Source: Seminavis robusta (taxonomy: Eukaryota > Bacillariophyta > Bacillariophyceae > Naviculales > Naviculaceae). Taken from it: 64,000 bases of DNA. Each line of letters begins with the position of its first letter. The stretch's first letter is position 1. The notes under the pieces were generated by a model, which had not been told where the DNA came from, made no database searches, and saw only the letters and a program-made list of their open reading frames with translations. Position numbers and translations under genes: made by a program. This document shows positions 11,365 to 23,600 of the stretch, one piece after another. The stretch lies in assembly GCA_903772945.1 (NCBI GenBank), contig CAICTM010000010.1, positions 124,001 to 188,000 of the forward strand. The letters are read 5' to 3'.

Positions 11365-12001
11365 TGAAGAATGAGTCTGATGGACTCACCTGGGAGGTCA
11401 ACCTCACTGTCCAACCAAGCTGATTTCCTAGACCCCACCAATACTCTTAATCAGGGTCACATCTCAACAACCCTCTTCGAAAAGGACCTCAATCTACATC
11501 TATCTGACATCCCACCCAACTCAGCCCACCCACCTGGGCTCCTACCTGGGGTAGCCTATGGCACAATGTTTCGAATCCACACTCTCTGCTAAGACGAGTC
11601 TGACCCGACAATTCTTCAACAGACAGATTTTCCGATGCTACCAGTCTTGCCACCTGAAACCTGTCTTCGATCAGGCTATTCGAAAGGCTGCAGCCTACGC
11701 TGGTCGAGTGGCAGTAACCAATGCCAACAGGAACCCCAACTTTGTCCTACTGCATGTCCATTACCACCCACAGCACCCACCCTCCTACAAAATCCAACAG
11801 GCCTGGAGGGGGAAAGTGGCCGAGCCACCCAACCAGGTGCCCCTAGCCATCATGAGGAACCCTGTCACCCAGAAACAACCCAACAACCAGTGATTGATTG
11901 TTGCCTACAGCAGGCCACCCAACCTCGGAAATCTACTCTCCCACCGCAAACTATATGACCAAACTGGGGCCCCAGCCTCCTCCTCCTACCAGCCTGAGTA
12001 G
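11365..12001 (+). pseudogene. Decayed C-terminal fragment of a reverse transcriptase (non-LTR or unclassified retroelement)
   Basis: Pieces of one protein can be followed through shifted frames. They are: WEVNLTV, then after a frameshift DFLDPTNTLNQGHISTTLFE, NLHLSDIPPNSAHPPG, and FRIHTLC ended by TAA near 11590; after another shift FFNRQIFRCYQSCHLKPVFD; then HYHPQHPPSYKIQQAW; and finally AYSRPPNLGNLLSHRKLYDQ. The last piece follows a TGA at 11891-11893 that replaces what is normally an Arg (CGA to TGA fits). This order (FLDL, IPP-S-HPPG, RI-LC, F--RLL-RGY, YHP, RPPNL-NLLS-RK) is the C-terminal part of reverse transcriptases common in stramenopile genomes. No palm-domain YADD box is seen upstream, so only the 3' end survives. 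It cannot be active. Confidence 0.7.
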
Positions 12002-15000
12002 AGCATTTGGGGCCCCGGTTGGAGCCGGGAGCAACCCAAAGGTTGCAACCTAGAACCTTGAAATTCCAGTGCCTAGCCTTTTTGGTCCCTAATAGTCAGG
12101 GACTCCCCTGCTGCTTGCCACTGATGAAGCACCTCGCGACAACTCACACTTTGATCCTTCCTGAGTTTGCATCTCAAGCAGCACTGCTTTCAGTAGAGAC
12201 TAATCAGTAGTCCCCAAGACTATTAATTCTTGTAGACCTACTAGTGTGGAGTGAATGGTGTTCGCGGCTTCGCCCCTCACACTGTGTGTACCGGTACCCC
12301 ACGGATTGCCTGGAAGCAGCAATGAAACCAGCTTCTGGACCAGACAGGTTTTGTTAGAATGGTGAGTATCTAGCATGGGGACTCATTCCCAAGCTCTCTC
12401 AATGGACTCCTCTAAGATCGTAGATTTGTCTCAGATATCTAGCTAGCTAGGGAATTGACACTGAGGCTAAATAGCGAGGGCTGTGGTTGTCTTATTTGTT
12501 CCCTCTCGGCAATCTGGATGTCACTGATACCCTGACTCTGCCATCCCGGTATGGTGGATGAGGCAGCCTCCAGCCTTTTGTAACTTTTTGGTTGTAGCAT
12601 GACTTTTTCGTCTCCAATGTCGGTACCAGCCAGCTAGCCAACAGGCACCACCCAAATGACAATAATTGAGAGCCCAAGCAATTGGACTGACTACATTGCT
12701 TTGAAAGTATTGAGAGTGACAGGCTACGCGATCTTGTAGTCTAGCCAGGGTTGCCGTACCAGTAAAGCCTACTGGTACTCCATGGCTGTGTTTTGAAAGC
12801 ACTTCTGGCGGGTTCCGGTACCGGTACTGGTACCTGTGGCTTGGGTTGCTTCATATATCATTGTGGCTGGTCGATGTTGGTGCCCATGATCCTGGAGCCG
12901 CAGCCGAGCCAGCCATTCAGCATGCCTCGTTTCTTCCTGAAGACTGTGGTACAACGTTTCAACCCGCGGCTGCATCTCCAAACCTACGACGTATGAGGGG
13001 ATTTATGTATTATTTTCGCATTCGTCATGATTCATAGTCCCATGTGGCTGGCTGATTGCCAACCTATCCCATGATTACTCGGTGCTTGACATTACATTTT
13101 CTTTATAGATGTGAGCAGACGAGTTCGCGAAAACCAACCAATGGTTGAAAGCTTGAAAGCAACACCGACCTCTTGGTCCGAGCTCATTGGATCAATGACC
13201 TCCCACGTTGTACCAATTACCAATAGATCAACATACCCCAGGCCAACTACGAGGACGTTGGCATATAAGTACGGCAGTAGCAACGCCTCAAATTCCATGG
13301 AGGGTCGCCACACTTCATTTTAGGCAATGGATCAGAGGTGACATGTACAGGCGGCTTTATCAATCTCACACTTCCCAGTCAAGCAAAACGAGAGTCTGGG
13401 TACTAGTACCGTACCCCACACAAGGCCGAGTGATCAAGTCATCCTTGAGCTTAGAGGCACCCAAACTATAGTTACCGCATTTACGTTACAGCCACATGCT
13501 AGGACTCGTCACTCCTACCGTATCACTGCGTCCTTCAGTCAAATCATGAACGAGCTAGCGGTAATAGAAATGATTGATTACAGAAGCGCCCGATGCTACA
13601 GTACACACCATACATGATGAAGAAGATAATCTTTGCGCAGTTATATTCATAATTAAAAAGTATTGTACATCTTATGTAGTTTCAAAGGGTAATATGTAAT
13701 GCATCCTGAGGTTGTTGGGTTGTGCTGTTGTGGTCATCGTAGTAGACTGTCGCAGTGGACCGAATGACCAGGATATTTGAAGGATGGGCAGCGCTGAGGC
13801 CGGGTGGGAGGCGTCGATCCAGAGGAACCTTCGCTTGTCCATCGCTCCAATACGGGCATTGGCAATGGCATTGGCAGTGGGCTGATCTCATCATGGTCGT
13901 CATTGCGATCTTGCCGTTGTTCTTGCCTCGGTGTGGCGGTGGTTGTGGTCAACACCGAAGCACATGAGAAGCTAGAGGGGATGTAGATGATGGTGGGAAT
14001 GTTCGACATGGTTGTTTGGATGCTAGCTAGCTAGTTCGTCTAGTGTATGGGAACGACTTAAGCAGTTCAGGTAGCCTAATGAATGCAAGGAGATGAGAGG
14101 GGTCAAGAGAGTGTTCAAGAAAATTGTGAGTTACTTTCAGATTTCAGATGTGCTTCCAGTAGTCCACATACAGCTCGCCAGGTGTGGATGTGTGGATACC
14201 GTACACCTAACAGACCCAAAGATCCCCCAACCGCATGATAGCCATGCGCCATTGAGTTTTGAGGACTGTAATGGATCAGATCCTCTACATTATTGGAATA
14301 GTGAGTCCTCCTCATTGAATTAGGAGCATTCAAAATCTTATTTTGGTAGCTCTCTCTTTAATTCGTTAGGATGCACAAACCCGCAAAAAAGAAGCCGATT
14401 GTTGTGAGAAAGCAGTCAGGAGAAGAAGGCATATGTCAACTCGCAAGATGTTAAATCAAAGAGGGCCAGAATTCAGAAGCATTATCCTCCACTGACTCTT
14501 TAATAAAAAGCGGGGCTTATTAAGATTCTCTTTGGCGTCTGTGAATCTGTAAATCTATGAGTCGAAAGTTGCTGGTACTTTGATGCTGTGACCATTGTTT
14601 GGTGTGTTGTCTTGCTAGCTCTTGCCAGCTCTCTTGCTGTACTCTTGCCAACAGAAGATAGTCTAGATAGTTTGTTTCCCCTAACCAGCGGATTTGCTTC
14701 ATGAAGGATGAACGGATGAACAGCTAGCTGATGAACCGATGAACTCATGACCAAGCCACCAAGAACCAAGAAGCTACATGTACATGTACTATGTATTGCA
14801 CTATTGCACTCTAAGTGGGCGTAGAGCTCGCAGTTGGGACAGTCTGTAAAAGGAACAAGTAAAGCAAGCATTTGGAACGATTGATTACACTGATCACTGC
14901 CTGATTCAATCCATAAGTAGTACTCGAGCAGGCGCCACTACTATGAACCTATGGCCTACTGCTTGGATCTTGGGTCACCAATTAATTATTCAAATTTTGG

Positions 15001-17237
15001 TTGCCAGGAAAACCTGCTCAGCTCAATCGTTTTTGCCGTGCGTGGGATCATTGAACCAGCATACCAGCATGGCCCGAAGAGCTGCCTGCCTGCACAAAGA
15101 GTGACAGTCAAAGTGAGTTTTGATACTACATGTATTACTCTATGTTGGTAGTAGTATGTAGTACGGGTACCGGTACCGGTTGCAGCTGATCCACTTGCTG
15201 GCTCCCTCTTTGCTTTGCTGAAAGGCAATATGCTCTGCTTCCTGGTTGCCACCTTGCTCTTTGCTCGCAGACAAACCCACCTGGAACTGGTTGGGCATTG
15301 GGCACAAGCAAGAGGCTATCCTCAAAGCACTACTACCAGTTGAGCCACATCTCCTGTGGCCATTGCCACCGGGCGGTATGGCTACTGGTACACTGTGCTG
15401 GACCAAGATGGTATAATCCGGGCCTGGATGTATTGATGGGCACTGCAGGCGATATCATGAAGAGAGGCCTTGATGACAAGTCTTTACTGGTACAAGTTGC
15501 GAACAAGTGCAGGTAGTTGATAGTTGAGGCAGCCTCCTTAGTTCAATGGAATAAAAAGCATGCTCTCCTTTGCTTACTATTCGAGCGAAAGCAAGTAGCC
15601 ATTGCTAGCGAGTACCAGTATTCAAGAAGGCTTCACAAAAGCCAAAGTACAGCAAACCCAACTTGGCTCCTAAACGAGCGCGAATCCTTCCGCCGTCTCA
15701 GCAAGCGAGCTCATTCACCTCGAAAAAAGGATGACACACCACCCAAAAGTAGGACCAAAGGACAAGGAATGGCAAAGCGAAGCAGACATTGTCATTGACC
15801 ACCAGCCACATGATCAAGGGCATGGTCTAGCGAGCCAAGAACCATTTGCACGGGCCCCATCGCCAGCATTTAGTGGCTCTGGAGCCGGATATTGCGTTGC
15901 TGCCTCCGACCAGACGTTCCTTCTTCCTCGCACTTTTCTTCTTTGACTAGCTAGCTAGATCTAGCGTACCTGTCTGTACGAGGGTGCTTCATTCTTCCCA
16001 GCATCAAAAGACATCTACCGGCCACACGCCTGTGCGTCCGCTTCAATTTTGAAGACCCGCACAATGAAATTATTTGCTCACCGCATTCTTGCATCAAATC
16101 CAAGTCAACACTTCCGTCTTGTGCGGCGATACCTCGACAGTTCGTGATGCTTAAGCCGTATCTCTGGCTTATACATTTAAGTGATTTGATTGAATCGAAT
16201 CGAATCATTCGACTCGTTTTTGATACATGGATATTTGCTTAAGTCATCCTTCTTGTCAAGCAAGTCATCATGACCGGTACTGATACCGTAGGGTTCGCAG
16301 CCACCTCCATCCAGTCCCGAGAAGTTGCCAGCTTAGCGAAACCGGAATGGGACTGCAAGCGAGGCCATCCACCCACCAAAACTAACTGGCAGATCTGCCC
16401 ACAAATAAATTATTCCAGGCTAAAGATTGCCGCTTGCTGCTTGGGAGACAAAACCCTCCCCACTCTCTTTGATTGAAACTTTGCTGCTGGCTTTGTCTGA
16501 CCTGCCATATCCAGATAATAATCCTAGCTAACTAGGGTAGCAGCCCAGCATACTTTGCATCCAAGTTCCCAGTGCTCATCAAGTTCAAACAGTGCAGTAT
16601 ATTAAGCAGCCAAGAAGCAATAAATTCAAACTAGCTAAATAGTACTCCCAGTAGCCGGCTAAGACTACTTGTAATGCTAGCACTTTGTCTTTCTAGCTTG
16701 CTGGTGGTTGATTCCAGCAGGAAAGTGCAATAGTACCTTCCTTTAGAATGACGATCCTTGGAAGAAAAACGCTAACGAAGGAATCAACCAACAAGTGAGC
16801 CAAGCATACTTTGGCTAATGCATACGGTACCGGTAGCCGAGGAATGAAGCAATATTGTGTTTCTGGGCCAATAGAAAGTTGGATATCTCTCTCGCTGCAA
16901 CGATCCAACACCGGTACCGTGCATATTTGAACATTGTATAAAGTACCGTACCGCTAGTTCCAGCTGTGCCGCTCTTTTCTACTACACACAGAAGTCCATG
17001 GTTGTTTGTTTTTAGTACTTTGTGTTGTACAGGTTTTACATGTTTGGTTATCGGCTAGTTTATGTGTTGCTTTGTTCGCACTACCGGTACAGTATTGACA
17101 GACGGAATGATTCAATTCAATTGTATGCGTCTAGTAACCGAATAATGTTTTGTTTGTTTGTTTGGGAAGTGGCTGGTGCTGTGATGCTATGTACATGCCA
17201 GTGTGCAGTTGCTTGCTTGCATGTCATGATATTGTAT
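12002..17237. other. Long intergenic region, no supported gene
   Basis: Over 5 kb without a convincing gene. Frames of 60-120 codons on both strands overlap one another and lack domains, start context or splice partners. GGTACCGGTACC, CTAGCTAG and GTACATGTAC palindromes are dense (for example near 12815, 14775, 15165 and 16915). A stretch of old mobile-element debris is possible but not recognisable. Confidence 0.5.
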
Positions 17238-18026
17238 TTAGAGGAGACATGAAAGCAACTCATCATCCTCCAAGAAAGAGGCCAGCATGCTTTCTGGCGC
17301 TGGAAGCTCTTGTTGGTGTTGTTGCTTGATGGGAGTGGGTTCCAACAAACTGTGGTCAAATCCCAAGGGAGTAGGAGCAAAGTTGTCATGAGCATCAGAA
17401 GCGGTGCTGGTAGGTGCAGTAGATTCTCCAAAGGCCGCAAAGAGGATGGAGAAAGTGTCACTTGAGCAAGTTGAGTCAGAATCAGAATGTGAAGTAGAAG
17501 TTGAATGTGAAGCAGGAAGACTGCAGAAAGAGACTTCATCGTCTGAGGAAGCACTAGAAGGACGAGAGACAGAACAAGCCATGTGGAATTCCAGGAGAGA
17601 AGAGGAGAGAGTGATATTTTGTGCTTGTTCTTGTTTTTGCTGTTTTTGCTGTTTCTTTTGCTGCTGCTTGATTTGCTCGAGACGGCGCTTTTGCTTGAAT
17701 TGCTTGGAAGAACGGTAGTTGGTACTGAGGAGGTTGCGGAGTGCCTGAGCCGTAGTAGTGCGCGCCAAGGACTCGTCCACACGAAGCCAACGGCCAGAGG
17801 AAGGATCCTTCTTGACAAATCCATCCAGCTCGGTGTGAAGTCTCTCAATCAGCTTGCTTAAGATGCTTCCCTTTTGGCCTTTGCACGCAGCAGCGCTGTA
17901 CTCAGCGGCAATGCCTGCCACCATAGAGTCAAACTGCTGGTTGGCGGGATGTTGCTTCACCACGCGACCGCGGCCAATAATGATGGTGCGGGGAGTGGGC
18001 GTAAAGTCTTCAGGAAGAATGAACAT
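17238..18026 (-). CDS. DUF6824-type protein
   Basis: A single exon of 262 codons. Residues about 16-98 match the diatom domain DUF6824: an N-terminal IIIGRGRVVKQHPANQQFD, a central segment with AAEYSAAACKGQKGSI, and an end with GRWLRVDESLARTTTAQALR. The G-R-G-(x)n-H-P-x-N-x-x-F opening and the R-x-x-x-x-x-x-x-A-L-R ending are the usual landmarks. After it comes a Lys/Gln-rich coiled segment (about residues 105-135, encoded by a near-tandem CTTTTGCTG repeat), a Ser/Asp-rich acidic region and a C-terminus with EDDELLSCLL that could serve as an acidic-hydrophobic interaction motif. The biochemical function of this family is not known; nuclear regulation is often supposed but unproven. Confidence 0.82.
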   Translation of the reverse strand: MFILPEDFTPTPRTIIIGRGRVVKQHPANQQFDSMVAGIAAEYSAAACKGQKGSILSKLIERLHTELDGFVKKDPSSGRWLRVDESLARTTTAQALRNLLSTNYRSSKQFKQKRRLEQIKQQQKKQQKQQKQEQAQNITLSSSLLEFHMACSVSRPSSASSDDEVSFCSLPASHSTSTSHSDSDSTCSSDTFSILFAAFGESTAPTSTASDAHDNFAPTPLGFDHSLLEPTPIKQQHQQELPAPESMLASFLEDDELLSCLL

Positions 18027-20140
18027 GGTGATTGTATTTTATTCACAAGAGTACTGGTAGTGCTGTAGTAGCTGTACCAGTATGTGCTGCTTTTGTTTGC
18101 TTTTGTTCTTTTCGAGTTGAAAATTGTGAGAGAAGCAAAGCCAAATCCAAATCCAAAATACTTCTACTAGACTCTAGCTGGATCCACCAGCAACAACCAG
18201 CGAAGGGAGAATGCTGTAAAACTGCACAGAAGTCTGTGTTGTTCCTTTCTGCCAGCGAAGGCCTTCTGTGAACATGACTGCGGTCTTCTTTCCCAATACC
18301 GGCCATTTCCAGAACTCTGGGGCACTGGATCATTCACTACCAGGTATACATAACTCTACAGAAAAAACTAAAAGTCCCAGAGTGTCCGAGACTACTTGGG
18401 GGTCTCAGACACGAAATAACGTTATCCATAGAGCCATGCTCTTTATGTCAAAATGGCTCAACATTCAAAGACGTATTCTCTGTCATGTCCTAGACCAGAC
18501 ATTGTTGAGCCTAGTATTCACTTTTATCCTACTAAATCACTGTAAGAGATGTGAGGGTGACCAATGAATGCATCGTTCAGACATTCGGACGCAGTTCGCA
18601 AACTACAGATACTCGAATGGACACCAAGAATGATCCGCCAAACGTCCAAGCAGCCATTTCGCATTCGCTCAAAGGGTTTCAAGTTGGGAAGGATGAAGGA
18701 TGACTTCACGCTCTGGGGAATGACAGTCTTTTTCGAACGCTGAACTCTCAACCATGTATCAACAGCTGTATCAATGAAGTGGACCTGTGGAGGGATATGA
18801 GCTGGCACAAAAGACGACGGCCAAGAGTACTAAACTTTCACACAACTCCAGCAACAAAACAAAGTCTGACGCAAGGAATTCTCTCATCAACGAATTACAC
18901 TCAGAACAGCATCTGTTCGGCACATGCTCTGTGCGGGAGTTCTGCTGGTTTGAACAATTCCTTGCAAAACCTAAAACCTCCGTAGCACTACGTAGTACCA
19001 GTACAAACTCACCAGCACAAAAACGGTTCTGACAGCCTTTCTGACACAGACAAATCTACGGGATTGCCAAAAGCAGTCTTTCGCACGATGAACAGGGATT
19101 TATGAAGAAGACACATAGTTCTACCATCACGTGCTCCAACAACGCACACAACAAGATTGGAACCTCTTTTCACCTTTCTGGGAGCTCAGTGGAGTCTTTC
19201 CACTGGATCAAATTGGACATCCAACACTGGTTTCCACCAACAAAACAACCTAACAACCGACAACGAGAGTCGAGTCGAGTCGAGTGACAGTCTACACAGC
19301 TTCCGTTTACTCGAGTGGCCAGTTAGTTCTGCCACGGTAGCTATGGTACTGGCTAGCCTGCGCAGAGTAGGCACAAGCAAAATACTGTACGCTGAGCTGG
19401 TTGTTTGGAGCTTTGTTTTGCGACTGCTTCACTCTTCACTGCTGACTTTACAGAAACCGAAAATTTTGTGCGTTGGCCTTGACGGAAAGCTGGAGTCCGA
19501 GTCATGCCGCCACACACAACACAGTGTCTTGCTGGGACGATAGAGGCTGGCAAGGATCAGCCACGGGCTTCCGGGGTCCATGCGAGATGGAGAAACAACT
19601 CCAACGGATCAACCAACTTTACATGTACTAGTACTACTGTAGACTACTCTAGCTGGCCGGCTAGTGCGAAATTAGCCAGTAGCACACCCATGCAAGCATT
19701 AGCATGTAAAACGGAATAACTTGGCTTTCTTGCTAGCTACGGTACACGGTACCTGTATGTGTATCGAGACCTATGCTGGACGCCCCGCCACGAACGTCCT
19801 GCCCCATGAGGAGACCATCCGTGCCGTGCGGTCAAAGAGTAGCCCAAACTATCCCAGTGCTTCTTCTGAGTGGCACGCAAAGTTTGGCGATAGAATAATA
19901 AAGTACCGACACAGCACAAATAAAGCATGAACACGCAGCAGAGAGGGAGGCAGAGAAGGCGTGTGCTGGCCTCCGTTCGCATCATCGAGCAAGTTTGCAT
20001 CCACTAGCTAGCTAGTCAGCCACTTCTATGCATAGTAGATAGATACCGGTAGTTGCAGTTTAGTTACGTTACAATGTCATCGCGGTTCTTGCAGGAATGC
20101 ACATCTCTCCAGGAGTCGTCCTTGTCTGGGCTGACGGGGC
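18027..20140. other. Intergenic region, no supported gene
   Basis: Contains the promoter side of the DUF6824 gene and the 3' flank of the giant gene. A minus-strand frame near 18524-18808 and a plus-strand fragment near 19030-19100 look weakly coding but have no recognisable domain, so they are not called. Confidence 0.5.
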
Positions 20141-20683
20141 CTACCCACCCACGTTCACCAAGAACTCAACATGGGTTTCAAATACTGGTGGGTCCACATC
20201 TACTGCGGGATTGTAATCTTGTAAAATGGTTTCAGTACTGCCGTCGACAACAATAGCACGCCCACTGAAATGACAAGATGAAAATGGGTTAGAATGCGCC
20301 CATTCCTGTAATTAGCACTGGTTCAAAGCAAAGCTTGATACTCACTGGCCATGTTCACAGCAAAAACCGTCCTGTTCGACAGAGTTTTCTTCCAGTCTCA
20401 ACTTGTAATCACCAGCAGCTAGGTTGGGAACACTTGTGTTCACCCAGGTCAATGCATCTGGTTGCCAGTATTGATCAAAGCGTGTCTCGGCTACAATTTC
20501 ACCTCCTGGCTCCTGTGACAAAATCCACCGGGTTTCATAAGGATATTCGTCGTAAAAGATCTTGACAATAAGAATCTCATCACCACGAGAAATAGGGTCA
20601 CCTGCACAAATGGCAACACAAAGTTAGAAATAGATTCGAGAAGGACTTGAACAAGTGTTCTTCATAGCAAGTGTTCACCCACT
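20141..20683 (-). other. C-terminal DG-x-CC domain of the giant protein (exons 16-17)
   Basis: Exon 16 begins DPISRGDEILIVKIFYDEYP and holds YPYETRWIL; it ends with EQDGFCCEHG at a phase-2 GTGAGT donor. Exon 17 completes the domain and stops with TAG at 20143-20141. The same pattern (short strand, YPYET-W, later D-G-[IF]-C-C) occurs in exons 10-11 and, as DGICC, at the end of the protease at 51703. It probably forms a small disulfide-stabilised beta-sandwich outside the cell; the ligand is unknown. Confidence 0.7.
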
Positions 20684-23600
20684 TTTTGTTGGGCTGACTG
20701 ATGGAAGATCTGTTGGACTATCTGATGGTGTGACCGAAGGCAATCCCGATGGACTGACAGATGGAGTTACTGAAGGTCTGTCAGACGGACTGATTGACGG
20801 AGAGTTGGATGGGTTAGAGCTAGGTGATACTGTTGGCTTGTTTGTTGGCGATGAGCTTGGAGATGTACTTGGCTCAGAGCTCGGTTCAACTGAAGGGGAT
20901 CTCGATGGCAACGAGCTGGGAGATACAGTTGGTGCCTTGGATGGTGCCTCACTTGGTATTGAACTGGGTGCAGAACTTGGCTCGCTCGATGGAACATTGG
21001 ATGGTTGCTCAGAGATGGATGGCTGATCGCTCGGGGTGCTACTTGGAGCTGTGCTGGGAATGGAGCTAGGCACAAAGCTGGGTTGTGAACTGGGAATGGA
21101 GCTTGGCACAAAGCTGGGTTGTGAACTGGGTTCAGAACTTGGTATGCCACTGGGACTGTTGCTGGGCACAATACTGGGCCTAGCGCTAGGCAAAGCACTG
21201 GGGTTCCCACTGGGCCTAGTGGAAGGGCTGGAACTTGGGGACTCGCTGGGATGTTGAGATAGCGACGGAGATGCTGAGGGCTCATCTGAGGGGCTGGCAG
21301 AAGGACTAACTGTGGGTCCCTTGCTGGGGTTGACTGATGGATGGAAACTTGGAGACACACTTGGCAATGCGCTGGGGGGGGTACTTGGAAACGCACTGGG
21401 GATAACGACTGGACTTGAGGATGGGGACTCAGAAGGGTTGCTGGAGGGGGTAAACGATGGATTAGAAGATGGCCCCATAGATGGGGATAATGAAGGAGCA
21501 CTTGACACAGATGGAACTGCAGAGGCTAGACTGGGGCTTGTGCTAGGATGGAAGCTTGCTGTTGGGGCAGAACTTGGCTGTCTGGTAGGTGAGCTGCTTG
21601 CTGTCGGTGCTGCAGTAGGAGCTGGACATGCGTCCGAAGACACACTTTCGCCATTCATAGCCCCTGTGATCCAATTCAAAAAAATTGCTTGGGCATTGCC
21701 GCCACTAGAGAAGTCAGGCTGAGCATTTCCTCCACTATTCCCGCCATTCCAATATCCAACAGACCCAGCACTGCCTGGAAGATCATTGAATGTAATCTTG
21801 GCAGTGGACGCCTTTGTACCGGTACCTGGAGTGGTTGCTAGTTGCATAGTGCCCTGGGTAAAATCTGGAACAGCCAAGTCATCGTCATAGCCAATCCCAG
21901 TAAAAGTCACTCCTCGAAAATCGCCATAGGGCCCATTTGTAATGAATGTGTCACAGTTGCCAACCTATCACAAAGAAGACTAAGTTGAGTGGTTTATCAA
22001 TCCCAAACTTCCAGAAATTGTCTGTTTTCCTTACCTCCCAAACCGCATTCCGTGTAATTAAGTCCCCTGAATTGGAAATCCTTAGTAAGGATTCAAGGGG
22101 AGTGTTTGGTCTTAGCGAGTCATACCCAGTCACCAAAAGATGTCCACCCTGTTGAACAAATGCATCAAGACTATCCACAACATTTGACCACAAGGAGGCA
22201 TGACCACGGGCCCTACACAAGGCAAATGGTGAGATAGTGGTACAAACACATTATGGATTGAAAAACCACAAAACTTACGAATAAACAATAACCTTGTACC
22301 AGTTCAAATAGGTAGTATCGAGCAAGACTTGATACCCTCGGTTGGTCTCTTCAGTCACAACATCAGTGCAGAACCCAGCACCACTGAGGACAGACTCAGT
22401 ATTCCCAAAACCTTCTCGGTTGTCGACAAGCAGAACCATCCCAGATGGACAACTTGGGCTTGAGCTAGGTGACTCGCTGGGTGGCTCATTAGGGGCCCCG
22501 GTAGGAGACGAACTTGGAGACCTTGATGGTCTCACACTTGGAGCCACTGATGGTATCTCGCTTGGACTGGCACTAGGAGATCGGCTTGGTATTTCACTTG
22601 GGCTTGTTGAAGGGATCCTACTTGGAGTTGAACTGGGTGATTTGGATGGGATTGCAGATGGAGACCAAGAAGGATTAATGGATGGCAATGAAGATAGTAA
22701 ATCAGATGGAGAGTCACTTGGGCGAATACTTGGGGCTTGGCTGGGTCTTTCACTTGGGAGAACACTTGGGGCTTGGCTGGGTCTTTTACTTGGCTCTAAG
22801 GATGGGGATTCAGACGGTTCAAAGGATGGAATGGCAGATGGACTCACACTGGGATTGGAAGATGGACTACCACTGGGATAGGCAGAAGGAATTTCACTTG
22901 GGTTCTTACTCACTGATGGCAGAGAAGAGGGGGCGGTGGAAGGAGCCGAAGAAGGACTCTTTGATGGCATAATAGATGGTGAATCTGAGGACTGGGAAGG
23001 TCTTATGCTTGGATTGGAACTGGGTCCGAAACTGGGTAAGGAACTTGGCACAGAACTTGGGACAGAACTGGTGCTTGGGCTTGCACTGGGATATGAACTT
23101 GGGTGTGAACCTACGGCGACAGCATCAGTTTAGCATCAATTTATCCTGTAGGAAGGGCAATGCAAGATTTGTTCACTTACTGACACTAGGTGTCTCACTG
23201 GGCATTGCGCTGGGCGTAGAGCTTGGCATACTGCTAGGCTCAAGCGTGCGTGCTGCAAATCATAGATAGAAGCACAAAAAAGTTTGTCAGAAGGAGAACA
23301 TGTAAGCAACAATTCAGACACAGTTACTCTTGAACTCACTTGGATTGGAGCTGGGACTGATACTTGGAGTTCTTGATGGTTGTCCACTTGGTGAAGAGCT
23401 TGGTTGACTGCTGGGTGGCTCAGATGGAGTCAAAGAAGGCGCAGAGCTAGGCTGTCGACTTGGGCTTGAGGAAGGTGACTTGCTGGGTGATGAGGTTGGC
23501 TGGCCAGTTGGTGATCTGGAAGGGTCGCTTGAGGGTGCTGAGCTTGGTGAACTACTTGGGGACATTGTTGGTGTCTCTGTGGGGACACCTGACGGACTGG

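Noticed and set aside
18524-18808. Minus-strand frame with HFIDTAVDTWLR
   Set aside because: Slightly coding-like, possibly an old transposon fragment, but no family could be named.
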